This document shows positions 17,260-26,623 of a stretch of 64,000 nt of DNA, piece after piece (within the stretch, counting starts at the first letter, position 1; each line of letters opens with the position of its first letter). Location: contig CP065003.1 in the NCBI GenBank assembly GCA_016700175.1, forward strand, positions 1,994,001-2,058,000, given 5' to 3'. Source of the stretch: Acidobacteriota bacterium. Lineage in GTDB: Bacteria > Acidobacteriota > Blastocatellia > Pyrinomonadales > Pyrinomonadaceae. Below the pieces are notes generated by a model, which had not been told where the DNA came from, made no database searches, and saw only the letters and a program-made list of their open reading frames with translations. Made by a program: the position numbers and the translations under genes.

Positions 17260-18260
17260 CGAGACCCCGCAGCAGTTCCCGCATCCGGAATTCCTTTCAG
17301 CGAGGTCGTCAGTTCTTCAAAGCCGACCGTGGCGGTGCCGCGCTTCATCACGACTATACCTCCGGCGTGGTTCGCAAGGGCCGCCGATTCCGCGAAGCTA
17401 AGCCCGGAGGCGAGTCCGAGCGCGTATGAAGCGATGACCGTGTCTCCGGCGCCTGTGACGTCTACCGGCTCGGCAGAACCGACGACCGGTATCTCGAGAG
17501 GGGGCTTGTCCGGTTCCAGAAGCATCATTCCCTGGTTTCCGCGGGTCACGAGAAGCGAATCGAGATTCAGCCGCTCGCGGAGCGATGCGCAATCACCCGG
17601 GGTAAACCCTTCGCCCAGGATCTCTTCGACCTCTTCCTGATTGGGCGTCGCAGATCCGCCTCCGAAGCTTTCGAGCCTGTGGCGCGAGTCGATCAGGTAC
17701 CAGTTGTCGAACTCCCCCGAAACTCCCAGGCACCAGTTGCCGATCTCCGGCGTCGCGGATCCATACGAATAATCGGAAACTATGATCGCGTCGGCGTTCT
17801 GCGCCGCGATGGCGATCTTCTCCTTCATCTCCGAATAAAGATCGTTTCCGTAAGCGCGGCCGCCTCCGTAATCGATCCTGATGACCTGCTGCCTCTGTGC
17901 GTAGTGCTGGCCCGCAAGGACGCGAACCTTCGTCGTCGTAGTGCCGCCCTTGTCAATTACCAGGAATCCCGGATCTACACCGCGTTTCTCGAGTGCTCTT
18001 TCAAGAGCCTCTCCGTTCGCGTCGTCGCCGACGATCCCTACCAGGACCGCCTCCGCTCCCAACGAAGCGATGTTGGCGGCCGCGTTGGCGGCGCCTCCGG
18101 GAACGGTCTCGGTCTCGTCGTGGCGGAGAATGAAGACCGGCGCCTCGCGCGAGACCCGATCGATGGTTCCGCGCAGGAACTGGTCGGCAACAGGGTCTCC
18201 CACGACCACGACGCGTTTTCCGGCAAAGCCGCTTTTGATCTTTTCCGAGATGGTCTCCAT
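17256..18260 (-). CDS. D-glycero-beta-D-manno-heptose-7-phosphate kinase
   Basis: A 334-residue PfkB-family kinase matching the N-terminal domain of HldE (RfaE1), which phosphorylates heptose 7-phosphate at C1. It shows RVVVVGDPVADQFLRGTIDRVSREAP near the N-terminus, PGGAANAAANIASLGAEAVLVGIVGDD (sugar-binding Gly motif), and the PfkB signature DVTGAGDTVIASYALGLASG with the catalytic Asp. The ATG at 18260 is preferred; an upstream in-frame TTG at 18296 adds 12 unconserved residues, and neither has a strong ribosome site. It opens the operon hldE1-hldE2-unknown-dapD-dapC-asd. Confidence 0.93.
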   Translation of the reverse strand: METISEKIKSGFAGKRVVVVGDPVADQFLRGTIDRVSREAPVFILRHDETETVPGGAANAAANIASLGAEAVLVGIVGDDANGEALERALEKRGVDPGFLVIDKGGTTTTKVRVLAGQHYAQRQQVIRIDYGGGRAYGNDLYSEMKEKIAIAAQNADAIIVSDYSYGSATPEIGNWCLGVSGEFDNWYLIDSRHRLESFGGGSATPNQEEVEEILGEGFTPGDCASLRERLNLDSLLVTRGNQGMMLLEPDKPPLEIPVVGSAEPVDVTGAGDTVIASYALGLASGLSFAESAALANHAGGIVVMKRGTATVGFEELTTSLKGIPDAGTAAGSR

Positions 18261-18354
18261 CAGGCTAATGGCAAATGTTACAGGAACTTCCGGCAAAGAA
18301 AAAGGTTGAAGGCCGATCGCCGGCCTTCAACCTGGTGCTTTTCTGATCTGCTGA

Positions 18355-19320
18355 TCAGTGAGTGTCGTAGCTCGCCACGGGAAAGTCGCCGGGCGATCCC
18401 CACTGGACCCCCTGAAGGCCTCCGTCCGTGCTCTTGAGAATGTAGAAAGTGCCCTCGCTGTTCCGCCAGATGGCCAGGTCCGTCTTGCCGTCGCCATCGT
18501 AGTCGTTCTGGACGTTGAGATCCTCGCCCGTGATCCCGAAACTCACCGCGCGGAAATTCAGGTCGCTGCTTTGGAGGATGTACCACACCAGGTTGTCGGC
18601 CGATGTGGCGCCTTCGCGGACTACCGCGATATCGGTCTTGCCGTCGCCGTCATAATCTCCGGGGACGACCATGTCGGTGCTGATGCCCCAGGGAACCGCC
18701 GTAAGACCGCCGTCGGTCGACCTGAGGATATAGAACGTAGCCTGACTTCCGGACGTCGGACCCGGCCTCTGTACAGCGAGATCGAACTTGCCGTCACCGT
18801 CATAATCGCCTGGGGCCGTGAAATCCGAATCGACTCCGAACTGGACCGCGGAGAAACCGCCGTCTGAACTCCTGAACCAGTACCAGACCATCGTTCCGTT
18901 CGTTCTTCGAACGACTCCCAGGTCCGTCTTTCCGTCGCCGTCGTAATCGCGTGCGACCGGCTCATCTCCTGTGATCCCGAACTGCGCTGCCGAAAGCGTG
19001 CCGTCCGAGCTCTTGAGCCAGTACCAGACCCCGTTCTCGTCGCGCCAGACCGCGATGTCGCCCCTGCCGTCGCCGTCGAAATCGCCGGGCGTCATATAGT
19101 CGAGGTTCGCAATACCGAACTGCTGGAACGTGAATCCGGCGTCGTTTAGCACGTACCAGACATTGTTCTCCGGCCGGAAGACCATGTAATCGGCCTTGTC
19201 GTTGCCGTCGAGATCGACCGCGTCCCGCAATTTTACTTGGGAAAGTCCCGTTGCGGCGGGTAGAAGAAGGCACGCGGCGAACGCGGAGAGGGTCAGGATC
19301 CTTGTTAAATACTTTCTCAT
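18355..19320 (-). CDS. Secreted FG-GAP/VCBS repeat protein
   Basis: A 321-residue exported protein. A signal peptide (MRKYLTRILTLSAFAACLLL, then PAATGLSQ) is followed by six or seven repeats of about 45 residues. Each pairs a DxDGDGKTDLAVxR calcium-binding loop (for example DFDGDGRGDIAVWR and several DYDGDGKTDIAVVR) with a short strand segment of the type WYxLxSSDGGxxAVQFG. This predicts a calcium-bound beta-propeller outside the cytoplasm. Many such proteins occur in soil Acidobacteriota; their ligands are unknown. The repeats fill the whole mature chain, with no anchor domain. It is a separate minus-strand unit upstream of the heptose operon. Confidence 0.88.
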   Translation of the reverse strand: MRKYLTRILTLSAFAACLLLPAATGLSQVKLRDAVDLDGNDKADYMVFRPENNVWYVLNDAGFTFQQFGIANLDYMTPGDFDGDGRGDIAVWRDENGVWYWLKSSDGTLSAAQFGITGDEPVARDYDGDGKTDLGVVRRTNGTMVWYWFRSSDGGFSAVQFGVDSDFTAPGDYDGDGKFDLAVQRPGPTSGSQATFYILRSTDGGLTAVPWGISTDMVVPGDYDGDGKTDIAVVREGATSADNLVWYILQSSDLNFRAVSFGITGEDLNVQNDYDGDGKTDLAIWRNSEGTFYILKSTDGGLQGVQWGSPGDFPVASYDTH

Positions 19321-19706
19321 CTGGATTGTTCCTTCGTCTGCCGTTTACGGAGCTTTTTCGGTGTCCGCCGTGCAAACAGCAAGATTAATAAATATAGAAC
19401 TAATGCGACGGCTTATGCAAGAAATACGCGGTCCAAACCAGGCGGGCGAACCTGCATTCCCTGAAGCGATCATCGAACGCAGTAAATTAGACGCACCGAA
19501 ACGGAAGAAGGTCGATGAACCCCGGAATTATGTCCGCCGCGCCTCCCTAACCGGTCCCCGCAGCAAGACAGTGCCGCCTGGCCGGGAAAAAAGACACGCG
19601 CCGCCGTTGTGAACAACGATGGCGCTCAATCCCTCTACTTTGAACCTGGAACCTTGAACCCAGCTCCGGATACCCGAACTTTAGATACCCGGTATCTGAA
19701 AATAAA
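19321..19706. other. Non-coding spacer between FG-GAP gene and tRNA-His
   Basis: No gene is supported in these 386 bp. It should hold the promoter of the minus-strand FG-GAP gene. A 7-bp-period run (TTGAACC TGGAACC TTGAACC) is at 19640-19660, the same unit family as at 7864-7884. Just before tRNA-His lies the small palindrome GATACCCGGTATC (19684-19696). Confidence 0.7.
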
Positions 19707-19783
19707 TGGGGCGGCTAGAGGGATTCGAACCCTCGACATCTTGAACCACAATCAAGCGCTCTAACCACTGAACTATAGCCGCC
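19707..19783 (-). tRNA. tRNA-His (anticodon GTG)
   Basis: The minus strand folds as a complete cloverleaf. Acceptor GCGGCTA pairs with TAGCCGC, an extra 5' G (position -1, at 19783) faces C73 at 19710 as expected for tRNA-His, the anticodon loop reads TTGTGGT, and the T arm carries GGTTCGAATCC. The CCA end is encoded (19707-19709). Confidence 0.97.
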
Positions 19784-19857
19784 GCAAAGTGTGCGGCCCG
19801 GGGCTCCGGGCCAAAGGGCATTATAAGGGTTCGGCAGGAAATCACAAACCTGAAATC

Positions 19858-19934
19858 TGGTGCTCCCGGCACGGCTCGAACGTGCGACCCTCGGTTTAGA
19901 AGACCGATGCTCTATCCGACTGAGCTACGGGAGC
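19858..19934 (-). tRNA. tRNA-Arg (anticodon TCT)
   Basis: A complete cloverleaf on the minus strand. Acceptor GCTCCCG pairs with CGGGAGC, the D arm has GCTCAGTCGGATAGAGC, the anticodon loop CTTCTAA reads AGA/AGG codons, and the T arm has the GTTCGAGCC loop. The discriminator is A and CCA is encoded at 19858-19860. It is 74 bp upstream of tRNA-His in transcription order, so the two may share a transcript. Confidence 0.97.
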
Positions 19935-19965
19935 GAAAAGGAAATTTTACCACGGAGGGAGCGTT

Positions 19966-20014
19966 AGCGGTAAGCGGGGAGCAGTTGGCCGTGAGCAGTG
20001 AGCCGTGAGCCGTT
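19966..20014. repeat. 7-bp-period array left of the IS element
   Basis: Seven consecutive 7-bp units (AGCGGTA, AGCGGGG, AGCAGTT, GGCCGTG, AGCAGTG, AGCCGTG, AGCCGTT). The best units equal TGAGCAG/TGAGCCG. The same units occur in inverted orientation immediately right of the IS element at 21896-21951. Confidence 0.85.
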
Positions 20015-20214
20015 TAGCTTGTGCACTTGTGCACAAGAAGGTGACGATCGCACGAAAAGCGCAAACTCAAAATACGTCAGTTTAAAGCAGCGCTTCGCGC
20101 TGCAATCATCGCGCACAGCCCGATGAGATCAAAGAGCGGCCCGGTAAGCCAAAGGCTTTCCGCACGTCACGGTGGCGGAGCCGGAAGAGATTCGCAAAAT
20201 GCTCACAGGGCTTT

Positions 20215-21890
20215 GAGGCTGTCTGAAAAGTCAGCCTCTTTTCTGTTTTCAGGGTACAATATTCAGCATGAAAAAGAAGGGTCCGGTCTTCAGAAAGTAC
20301 GACCAGAACCAGCCGATGCTGCTTCCGCCGAGTTACGACGAGCTGATCCCGGAAAACCATCCGGTGAGGGTGGTGAACGAGGTGATCGAGCGGATCGACA
20401 TCAGTGGGATAGAGCGGGGATACAAGGGTGGGGAGCGTCGAGCTATCATCCGCGGATGCTGCTGAAGGTGCTGGTGTACGCATATCTGAGGAACATCTAC
20501 TCGTCGAGGAAGATGGAGCAGGCGCTAAAGGAGAACATCCACTTCATGTGGCTGAGCTCAGGAGCAAAGCCTGATCACAACACGATCAACGACTTTCGGG
20601 GCAAGAGGCTGTCGGGAGAGTTGGAGAAAGTGTTTTCGGAAGTGGTGCAGCTGCTTGCGGGGGAGGGAGTGCTGTCGCTGAAGGAAGCTGTTCTTGACGG
20701 GACAAAGATCGAGGCGAACGCGAACCGGTACACGTTCGTGTGGGGCAAGACGGTGAAAGGGAACCGTGAGCGGATCAAAGAGCAGTTGAAGCAGCTGTGG
20801 GCGTATGTCGAGAAGCTGTACGAGGACGAGGAACAGACACCGAACGAGCCGGACTTTGAAGCGATGGACCCGGAGGCCGTCGAGCGTGCGATAGAAGAGA
20901 TCAACGAGGCCCTGAAGGACAAGGAGACGGACCCGAAGACGAGGCAGAAGCTTAGGTACGCAAAGAAGAACTGGCCGAAGAAGCTGGCGGAGTACGAAGA
21001 AAAGGAGAAGCTTCTGAATGGCCGGAACAGCTACTCGAAGACGGACCCGGACGCGACGTTCATGAGGATGAAGGAAGACCATCTGGGGAACGGGCAGCTG
21101 AAACCCGCATACAACGTGCAGGCCTCGACCGAAGGGCACTACATTCTGAACTACACGCTGGCGCAGACGCCGGCGGACACATCGGCTCTGAAGGATCATA
21201 TCGAGAGCTACCTGAAGAAGTACGGCGGGGCGCCCGAGTCGCTGACTGCGGACGCGGGATACGGATCGGAGGAGAACTACGAATACCTCGGGGAGAGGGG
21301 GATCACCGGGTTCGTCAAATACAACTGGTTCCACAAGGATGTCACGGACAAAAAGCGCCGTGAGGATCCTTTCTTGTCCGACAATCTCAGGTACGACGAA
21401 GAAACCGACACGCTGTACTGTCCTGCGGGGGAAGCCGATGGACTACATCGGGGACAAGGAGAGAACGAGCGCGGGAGGATATCTCCAGCGGTCAAGGCTC
21501 TACAAGGCGGTGAACTGCCGGGGATGCCCGATGCGGGGCCCCTGCCACAAAGCCGAAGGTGACAGGGTCGTCGAGCGCAACTTCAACCTGATCAAACACC
21601 GGCGAAGGGCTCGCGAGCTGCTCGAAAGCGAAGAGGGCATCGAGAAACGAAAGAAGAGAATGACGGTCGAGGCGGTGTTCGGGAATATAAAACAGAACAA
21701 GGGGTTCAGGAGGTTCAACCTGCGGGGGATCGAGAAGGTGACCACGGAAATGGGACTAATAGCGATCGCCCACAACCTCCAGAGGTTCAGCAAGGCCAGG
21801 TTCGCCTGACCAGGCGGCCTTTTCTTGCTCAAAAAATCCGCCGGCCGCCAAAAAAAGAGGCTGCCCGACAATCAGTAATCAGACAGCCTC
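20215..21890 (+). mobile_element. IS1182-like insertion sequence
   Basis: A 1676-bp element bounded by the inverted repeat GAGGCTGTCTGA (20215-20226 and, inverted, 21879-21890). Each end also folds into its own hairpin with a GAGGCTG/CAGCCTC stem (20215-20238 and 21857-21890). It encloses one transposase reading frame now broken by two indels. No clear target-site duplication is visible. The element sits between two inverted arrays of TGAGCAG/TGAGCCG heptamers, near a tRNA pair. Confidence 0.85.
20268..21809 (+). pseudogene. IS1182-family transposase with two compensating frameshifts
   Basis: A DDE transposase of about 513 residues if the frame is repaired. The first frame (20268 to about 20432) gives the N-terminus MKKKGPVFRKYDQNQPMLLP. 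One G appears missing in the GGTGGGGAGC run near 20430, after which the +1-shifted frame gives YHPRMLLKVLVYAYLRN, the catalytic SLKEAVLDGTKIEANANRYTF and TADAGYGSEENYEYL blocks. One G appears extra in GCGGGGGAAG near 21430, which restores the original frame for the Cys-rich CRGCPMRGPCH and the C-terminal DUF772-type end through 21809. Both indels are in G runs, so sequencing error is possible; otherwise the copy is dead. Confidence 0.85.
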
Positions 21891-21895
21891 CTAAA

Positions 21896-21951
21896 CGGCT
21901 CACTGCTCACTGCTAACGGCTCACTGCTCACCGCTCACTGCTCACCGCTCA
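21896..21951. repeat. 7-bp-period array right of the IS element
   Basis: Eight consecutive 7-bp units (CGGCTCA, CTGCTCA, CTGCTAA, CGGCTCA, CTGCTCA, CCGCTCA, CTGCTCA, CCGCTCA), starting five bases after the IS end. They are the reverse complement of the TGAGCAG/TGAGCCG units left of the element. Confidence 0.9.
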
Positions 21952-21976
21952 CGCCGGGCAGGGACAAGCCCTGCCC

Positions 21977-22642
<666 letters not shown>

Positions 22643-22658
22643 TCCCACAGGTTCTATC

Positions 22659-23693
22659 TTATTTTGCGAGGATCTCCCGAAATGCCGCGATCGATTTCGC
22701 GATGTCGTCCGATGAGACGTCGAAATGCGTGACCATCCTGATCGCGCTGCCAAAACCGATCGCCAGCACGCCCTTTTCTTTCAGCGCTTCGACTATTTCC
22801 TGCGACGAGAGATCTGCCGCCGAAGCATCAACGATCACGATATTGGTCACGACCTTCTCCGGGTCGATCGACAATCCGGGAAGTTCGGCGAGCCCTTCGG
22901 CGAGCGTCTTCGCGTTGGCGTGATCGTCGGCGAGCTTCGGAGGCGATTCTTCAAGCGCCACAAGGCCCGCCGCCGCGAGCACGCCGACCTGACGCATCCC
23001 TCCGCCGAGCCGCTTCCGCCAGACGCGTGCTTCGGCTATGAATTCCCTGCTTCCGACAAGGACCGAACCGACGGGCGCTCCGAGTCCCTTGGAAAGGCAG
23101 AACTGAACGGAATCGCATTCCCCGGTCAGATCTCTGACAGAGGTTCCGAGCGCCGCGGAAGCGTTGAATATCCGCGCGCCGTCCATATGAACCGGGATCC
23201 CCCTCGAATGCGCGTTTTCGCAGATCATCCGGCATTCGGCGGCCGTCATCACGCTGCCGCCTGCAAGGTTGTGCGAGTTCTCGAGGCAGATCAGACCGGT
23301 AGGGCAAGAATAATAAGGCTGATCGACGTGAAGGGCCGGTTCGATATCGGTCCACGTGAGCATTCCGGACCCGTCCGAACTCTTCACTGGACGGACGATC
23401 ACGCCCGAAACCACTGCCGGCGTACCCATCTCGTAATTGAAGATGTGGCCGCGTTCCTCGATCACGATCTCGTCGCCGGGCTTGGTGTGAAGCTTGACCG
23501 CGACCTGGTTCCCCATCGATCCGGTCGGCACGAACAGCGCCGCTTCCCTTCCGAAGATCTCCGCCGCGCGTTCCTGCAGGCTGTTGACGGTCGGGTCTTC
23601 GCTGTAAACGTCGTCGCCCACTTCCGCGTCGGCCATCGCCTTTCGCATCGCGGGTGTCGGCCGCGTGACTGTGTCGCTTCTGAGGTCGATCAT
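22659..23693 (-). CDS. ltaE: Low-specificity threonine aldolase
   Basis: A 344-residue PLP enzyme of the beta-eliminating lyase family that cleaves threonine or allo-threonine to glycine and acetaldehyde. MIDLRSDTVTRPTPAMRKAM at the start is the family signature. The PLP-binding lysine is in FCLSKGLGAPVGSVLVG (about residue 197). HMDGARIFNA and the WRKRLGGGMRQVG Arg block are intact. It is cotranscribed with cmk, which follows after 17 bp. A spacer of about 130 bp separates it from the beta-propeller protein gene on the same strand. Confidence 0.94.
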   Translation of the reverse strand: MIDLRSDTVTRPTPAMRKAMADAEVGDDVYSEDPTVNSLQERAAEIFGREAALFVPTGSMGNQVAVKLHTKPGDEIVIEERGHIFNYEMGTPAVVSGVIVRPVKSSDGSGMLTWTDIEPALHVDQPYYSCPTGLICLENSHNLAGGSVMTAAECRMICENAHSRGIPVHMDGARIFNASAALGTSVRDLTGECDSVQFCLSKGLGAPVGSVLVGSREFIAEARVWRKRLGGGMRQVGVLAAAGLVALEESPPKLADDHANAKTLAEGLAELPGLSIDPEKVVTNIVIVDASAADLSSQEIVEALKEKGVLAIGFGSAIRMVTHFDVSSDDIAKSIAAFREILAK

Positions 23694-23823
23694 AGGGTGC
23701 CGGCAGACCGATCACATCCGCCCGAGTGGAGATGATAAACCAGAAGGGTCGCGAAATGGAAAAGAGGAGAGGTACCGTGGGCTCAAGTCCACGGTACCTC
23801 AAGGTTCAGCCGAAAGTGCGTCC

Positions 23824-24783
23824 TCAGAGTTTCCTGACGAACACAGGCGCCTGCTGGTACTTGAAGTCCTTCGGATCCGTGAGTTTCCGGACCTCCTTCG
23901 TATCGAAGTTCATAAGGTAGATACCGAACTCGGTATTATCCTTGTCGTACATCTCGACCGCCAGCCACTTCCCGTCGGGGCTCCAGTCGTGCCAGCCCTC
24001 GAACAGCTCGTTGTCGGTCAGCTTCCACTGTTTCTTCCCGTCGGGCGTCACGGCGTAAAGACTGCTCTTGCCTTTCTGAAATGACTGGTAAGTGATGAAG
24101 TCCCTTCCATGCGCCCATTTCGGAGGGCCGGCGTGGTACGAATGCCACTCCGACGTCTTGTCGTCCTTCGGATACGTTGTGAGCCTTCGGCGGTTCGAAC
24201 CGTCCGCGTCCATTATCCAAAGGTCCTCGTACTCTTCACGGTTCGCGCGCTCCTTCTTGTACACGAAGACGATCTGCTTTCCGTCGGGCGAGAAAAGAGG
24301 GTCCCTGTGGGCAGCGCCGTTCTCATCGGTTAGCCGCCGGTATTTGCCCGTCTTTAGATCAATGATGAACAACTGGTACCTGACCTCGTCGCCGATGCGT
24401 CCCGTCACGACCATTTCGGCGCCCCCGTTCCTGGAGGACATCCAGCTGTCCTCCAGCCGCAAGTCCGAGACCTGGACGGGATCCTCGCCCTTCGCATTCG
24501 ACTTGAAAAGATAGTAATTGCGCTTCGGCTTCCCGCGGTCACTGATGAAATACAGGTCGCCGCCGTCGGCATAGTAGGTCCACGCCACGTCCGGATGATT
24601 CGTGATGTTCTTCTTTCCGGTCCCGTCGGGATTCATCACCCAGACGTCGTAGTCATCCTTTTCGGTATCCACCGCGACGTTGTAGGCGATAAGGTAATCG
24701 GAAAGGCCCTTGGGAATCTGCCCCTGGACGGCGAAGGCGAAAGCGGCAACGGCCGCGGCGGTCAATATCATTCTCCTTTTCAT
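23824..24783 (-). CDS. Exported TolB-like/PD40 beta-propeller protein
   Basis: A 319-residue exported protein. The signal peptide (MKRRMILTAAAVAAFAFAVQ) is followed by WD40-like PD40 repeats typical of TolB and prolyl-oligopeptidase propellers: DYDVWVMNPDGTGKKNIT, DLWIMDADGSNRRRLT, FSPDGKQIVFVYK, WSPDGKWLAVEMYD and YLMNFDTKEVRKLTD. About five to six blades are visible and no catalytic domain follows. The family often acts as a periplasmic binding scaffold. It is monocistronic on the minus strand and divergent from the amidohydrolase gene across 171 bp. Confidence 0.85.
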   Translation of the reverse strand: MKRRMILTAAAVAAFAFAVQGQIPKGLSDYLIAYNVAVDTEKDDYDVWVMNPDGTGKKNITNHPDVAWTYYADGGDLYFISDRGKPKRNYYLFKSNAKGEDPVQVSDLRLEDSWMSSRNGGAEMVVTGRIGDEVRYQLFIIDLKTGKYRRLTDENGAAHRDPLFSPDGKQIVFVYKKERANREEYEDLWIMDADGSNRRRLTTYPKDDKTSEWHSYHAGPPKWAHGRDFITYQSFQKGKSSLYAVTPDGKKQWKLTDNELFEGWHDWSPDGKWLAVEMYDKDNTEFGIYLMNFDTKEVRKLTDPKDFKYQQAPVFVRKL

Positions 24784-24885
24784 AGCTGCACACCCTTTCT
24801 CCGTTTCGTGATTGTCGGTTCGAGGATACTCTCACGTCAAAACGCGGTATTGGAAAATATTTACCACGCCGTATGCCGTCCTGTT

Positions 24886-24914
24886 TTGTTAAGCGTCGGG
24901 CCGACGCTTATAAT
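24886..24914 (+). promoter_or_regulatory. Sigma-70 promoter with a palindrome filling its spacer
   Basis: TTGTTA (24886-24891) and a perfect TATAAT (24909-24914) are 17 bp apart. The spacer is almost entirely the near-perfect palindrome AAGCGTCGGGCCGACGCTT at 24891-24909, a plausible operator. The amidohydrolase start is 40 bp downstream. Confidence 0.65.
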
Positions 24915-24954
24915 CTCGTGAGCAATTCCCCGGTCAACAATGCGAGGTAAAAGA

Positions 24955-26292
24955 ATGTCGAGATCTGTCTCTTTAGTTTGGGTCGTGGTCCTTTTGCTTG
25001 TTCAGGTCCCTTTCGCCCCCGCTCAGAAACTCGGAGCGCCCGGGCTCGCGACCGGCAACGGAGCAAAAGTGATCCGCGCCGATCGCGTGATCGACGGCAC
25101 GGGCAAACCGGCGATCGAGAAAGGCGCCGTGCTGGTGCGGAACAACGTTATCGAGGCGGTCGGTAAGGCCTCCGACATAGCCGTTCCCGAAGGAGCGGAA
25201 GTGATCGAACTGGGCGACGCGACACTGATGCCCGGCTTCATCGACGCCCACACGCATATCATCGGGCGAGTGCTGGGCGATCCCGGAGGCGAGAGCGCCA
25301 GGTTCAGAGACTTCGATTCCTTCGGAGCCATCCTGGGTGTGAGGAACGCGAGGATGACACTTGAATCCGGCTTCACGACGATCCGCAATGTGGGCGCGGG
25401 AGGCTTCGACGATATCGCGCTTAAGAAGGCGATAAACGAAGGGTGGATACTTGGCCCCAGAATGCTGACCGCCGCGCATTCGCTCGGTATCACGGGAGGC
25501 CATTGTGACGAGAACGGCTTCAAACCCGGCGCGGCGGACGGGGACTACCGAACGGGGATAGCCGACGGAGTCGATGCAGTTCGGGCCGCCGTTCGCTACC
25601 AGGTGAAATACGGCGCGGATTTGATCAAGACCTGCGCCACCGGCGGAGTCCTTTCGGAAGGAGACGCGGTCGGTGTTCCGCAGTACACGTTCGAGGAACT
25701 CCGCGCGATGGTCGAAGAGGCCGAGAAACTCGAGCGCAAAGTAGCCGCCCACGCCCACGGCACCGAGGGCATAAAGATCGCGACGCGCGCCGGCGTGGCC
25801 TCGATCGAACACGGATCGTTCCTCGACGAGGAAGGCGCGAAGATGATGGCGGAGCGCGGTACGTTCCTGGTGCCGACGCTTATGGCAGGAGAGGCGGTAG
25901 AAAACCTCACGAAATCGGGGATACTGACCGGCTTCCGCGGTGAAAAGGCTTTGGCGGCGGCGGCGGGGATGCGGAATGCGATCAAGATCGCGATCAGGAA
26001 CAACGTGAAGATCGCGCTCGGAACAGACGCCGGAGTGATCCCTCACGGAACGAACGCGCGCGAGTTCATCCTTCTGGTCGAATGGGGCGGAATGGACCCG
26101 ATGAAGGCGATCAACGCGGGTACATTGAACGCCGCGATCCTTCTCGGGATCGACAAGTCTTTCGGCTCGCTCGAAAAGGGAAAGGTTGCCGACATCGTGG
26201 CAGTCAAGGGTAACCCGCTTGCCGACATCAGGCAGATGGAGAAGGCCGTCTTCGTGATGAAGAACGGGGCGATAGTTAGGCGGGTTGACTGA
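24955..26292 (+). CDS. Exported amidohydrolase (imidazolonepropionase/prolidase-like)
   Basis: A 445-residue metal-dependent hydrolase of the amidohydrolase superfamily, subfamily of secreted prolidase-like enzymes. A signal peptide covers about residues 1-23 (ending VPFAPAQ). Metal ligands are visible: PGFIDAHTHI (HxH), the lysine in GADLIKTCATGG, HAHGTEG and IEHGSFLD for the later His residues, and ALGTDAGVIPHG for the final Asp. The start ATG 24955 has AGGTAAAAGA just ahead; the in-frame ATG at 24940 has none. Natural substrate is unknown, perhaps an X-Pro dipeptide or lactam. Its TGA stop is part of the first 9-bp repeat units downstream. Confidence 0.9.
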   Translation: MSRSVSLVWVVVLLLVQVPFAPAQKLGAPGLATGNGAKVIRADRVIDGTGKPAIEKGAVLVRNNVIEAVGKASDIAVPEGAEVIELGDATLMPGFIDAHTHIIGRVLGDPGGESARFRDFDSFGAILGVRNARMTLESGFTTIRNVGAGGFDDIALKKAINEGWILGPRMLTAAHSLGITGGHCDENGFKPGAADGDYRTGIADGVDAVRAAVRYQVKYGADLIKTCATGGVLSEGDAVGVPQYTFEELRAMVEEAEKLERKVAAHAHGTEGIKIATRAGVASIEHGSFLDEEGAKMMAERGTFLVPTLMAGEAVENLTKSGILTGFRGEKALAAAAGMRNAIKIAIRNNVKIALGTDAGVIPHGTNAREFILLVEWGGMDPMKAINAGTLNAAILLGIDKSFGSLEKGKVADIVAVKGNPLADIRQMEKAVFVMKNGAIVRRVD

Positions 26293-26353
26293 GTTTGGCG
26301 AGTTTGCTGAGTTTTCCGAGTTTGCTGAGTTTGCTGAGTCTTCCGAGTTTGCT
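26282..26353. repeat. 9-bp tandem repeat at the amidohydrolase stop codon (8 units)
   Basis: Eight 9-bp units (GGGTTGACT, GAGTTTGGC, GAGTTTGCT, GAGTTTTCC, GAGTTTGCT, GAGTTTGCT, GAGTCTTCC, GAGTTTGCT). The array starts inside the last codons of the gene and its first unit boundary contains the TGA stop. It is the same family as the arrays at 3054-3179 and 34812-34955. Confidence 0.9.
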
Positions 26354-26623
26354 GAGTGGACCACCTCATTATTTGTTGCGAGACCGAACGGTCGGGACAG
26401 CGTCGTAGACGCGGCAGGTCTGTAGGAACGGCGTACCCGTACGATACACGAGCCGCGTAGCGGCGACACATCGTACGGCGGTCCGGTGCCGTCGCTACCA
26501 CTTCCGAGGTAACGCGAACTTTAGTTTGCGCCGCGCGAATGCGCGGAGTTTCGACAGGCTAAAGCCTATCGTACCTCGCTACCGCTCCGGGTACCGATTC
26601 GGTCCGTCGTACGGCGATTAACT
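26354..26623. other. Non-coding spacer with several short palindromes
   Basis: With the 9-bp array this makes a 331-bp gap without a gene. It contains small inverted repeats such as CCGCGCGAATGCGCGG (26532-26547), AGGCTAAAGCCT (26557-26568) and repeated CGTACGGCG. No promoter for the nhaD-like gene could be named. Confidence 0.6.

Noticed and set aside
18261..18296. TTG at 18296 as start of the heptose kinase
   Set aside because: It adds 12 unconserved residues without a ribosome site; ATG 18260 puts the PfkB fold at the usual position.
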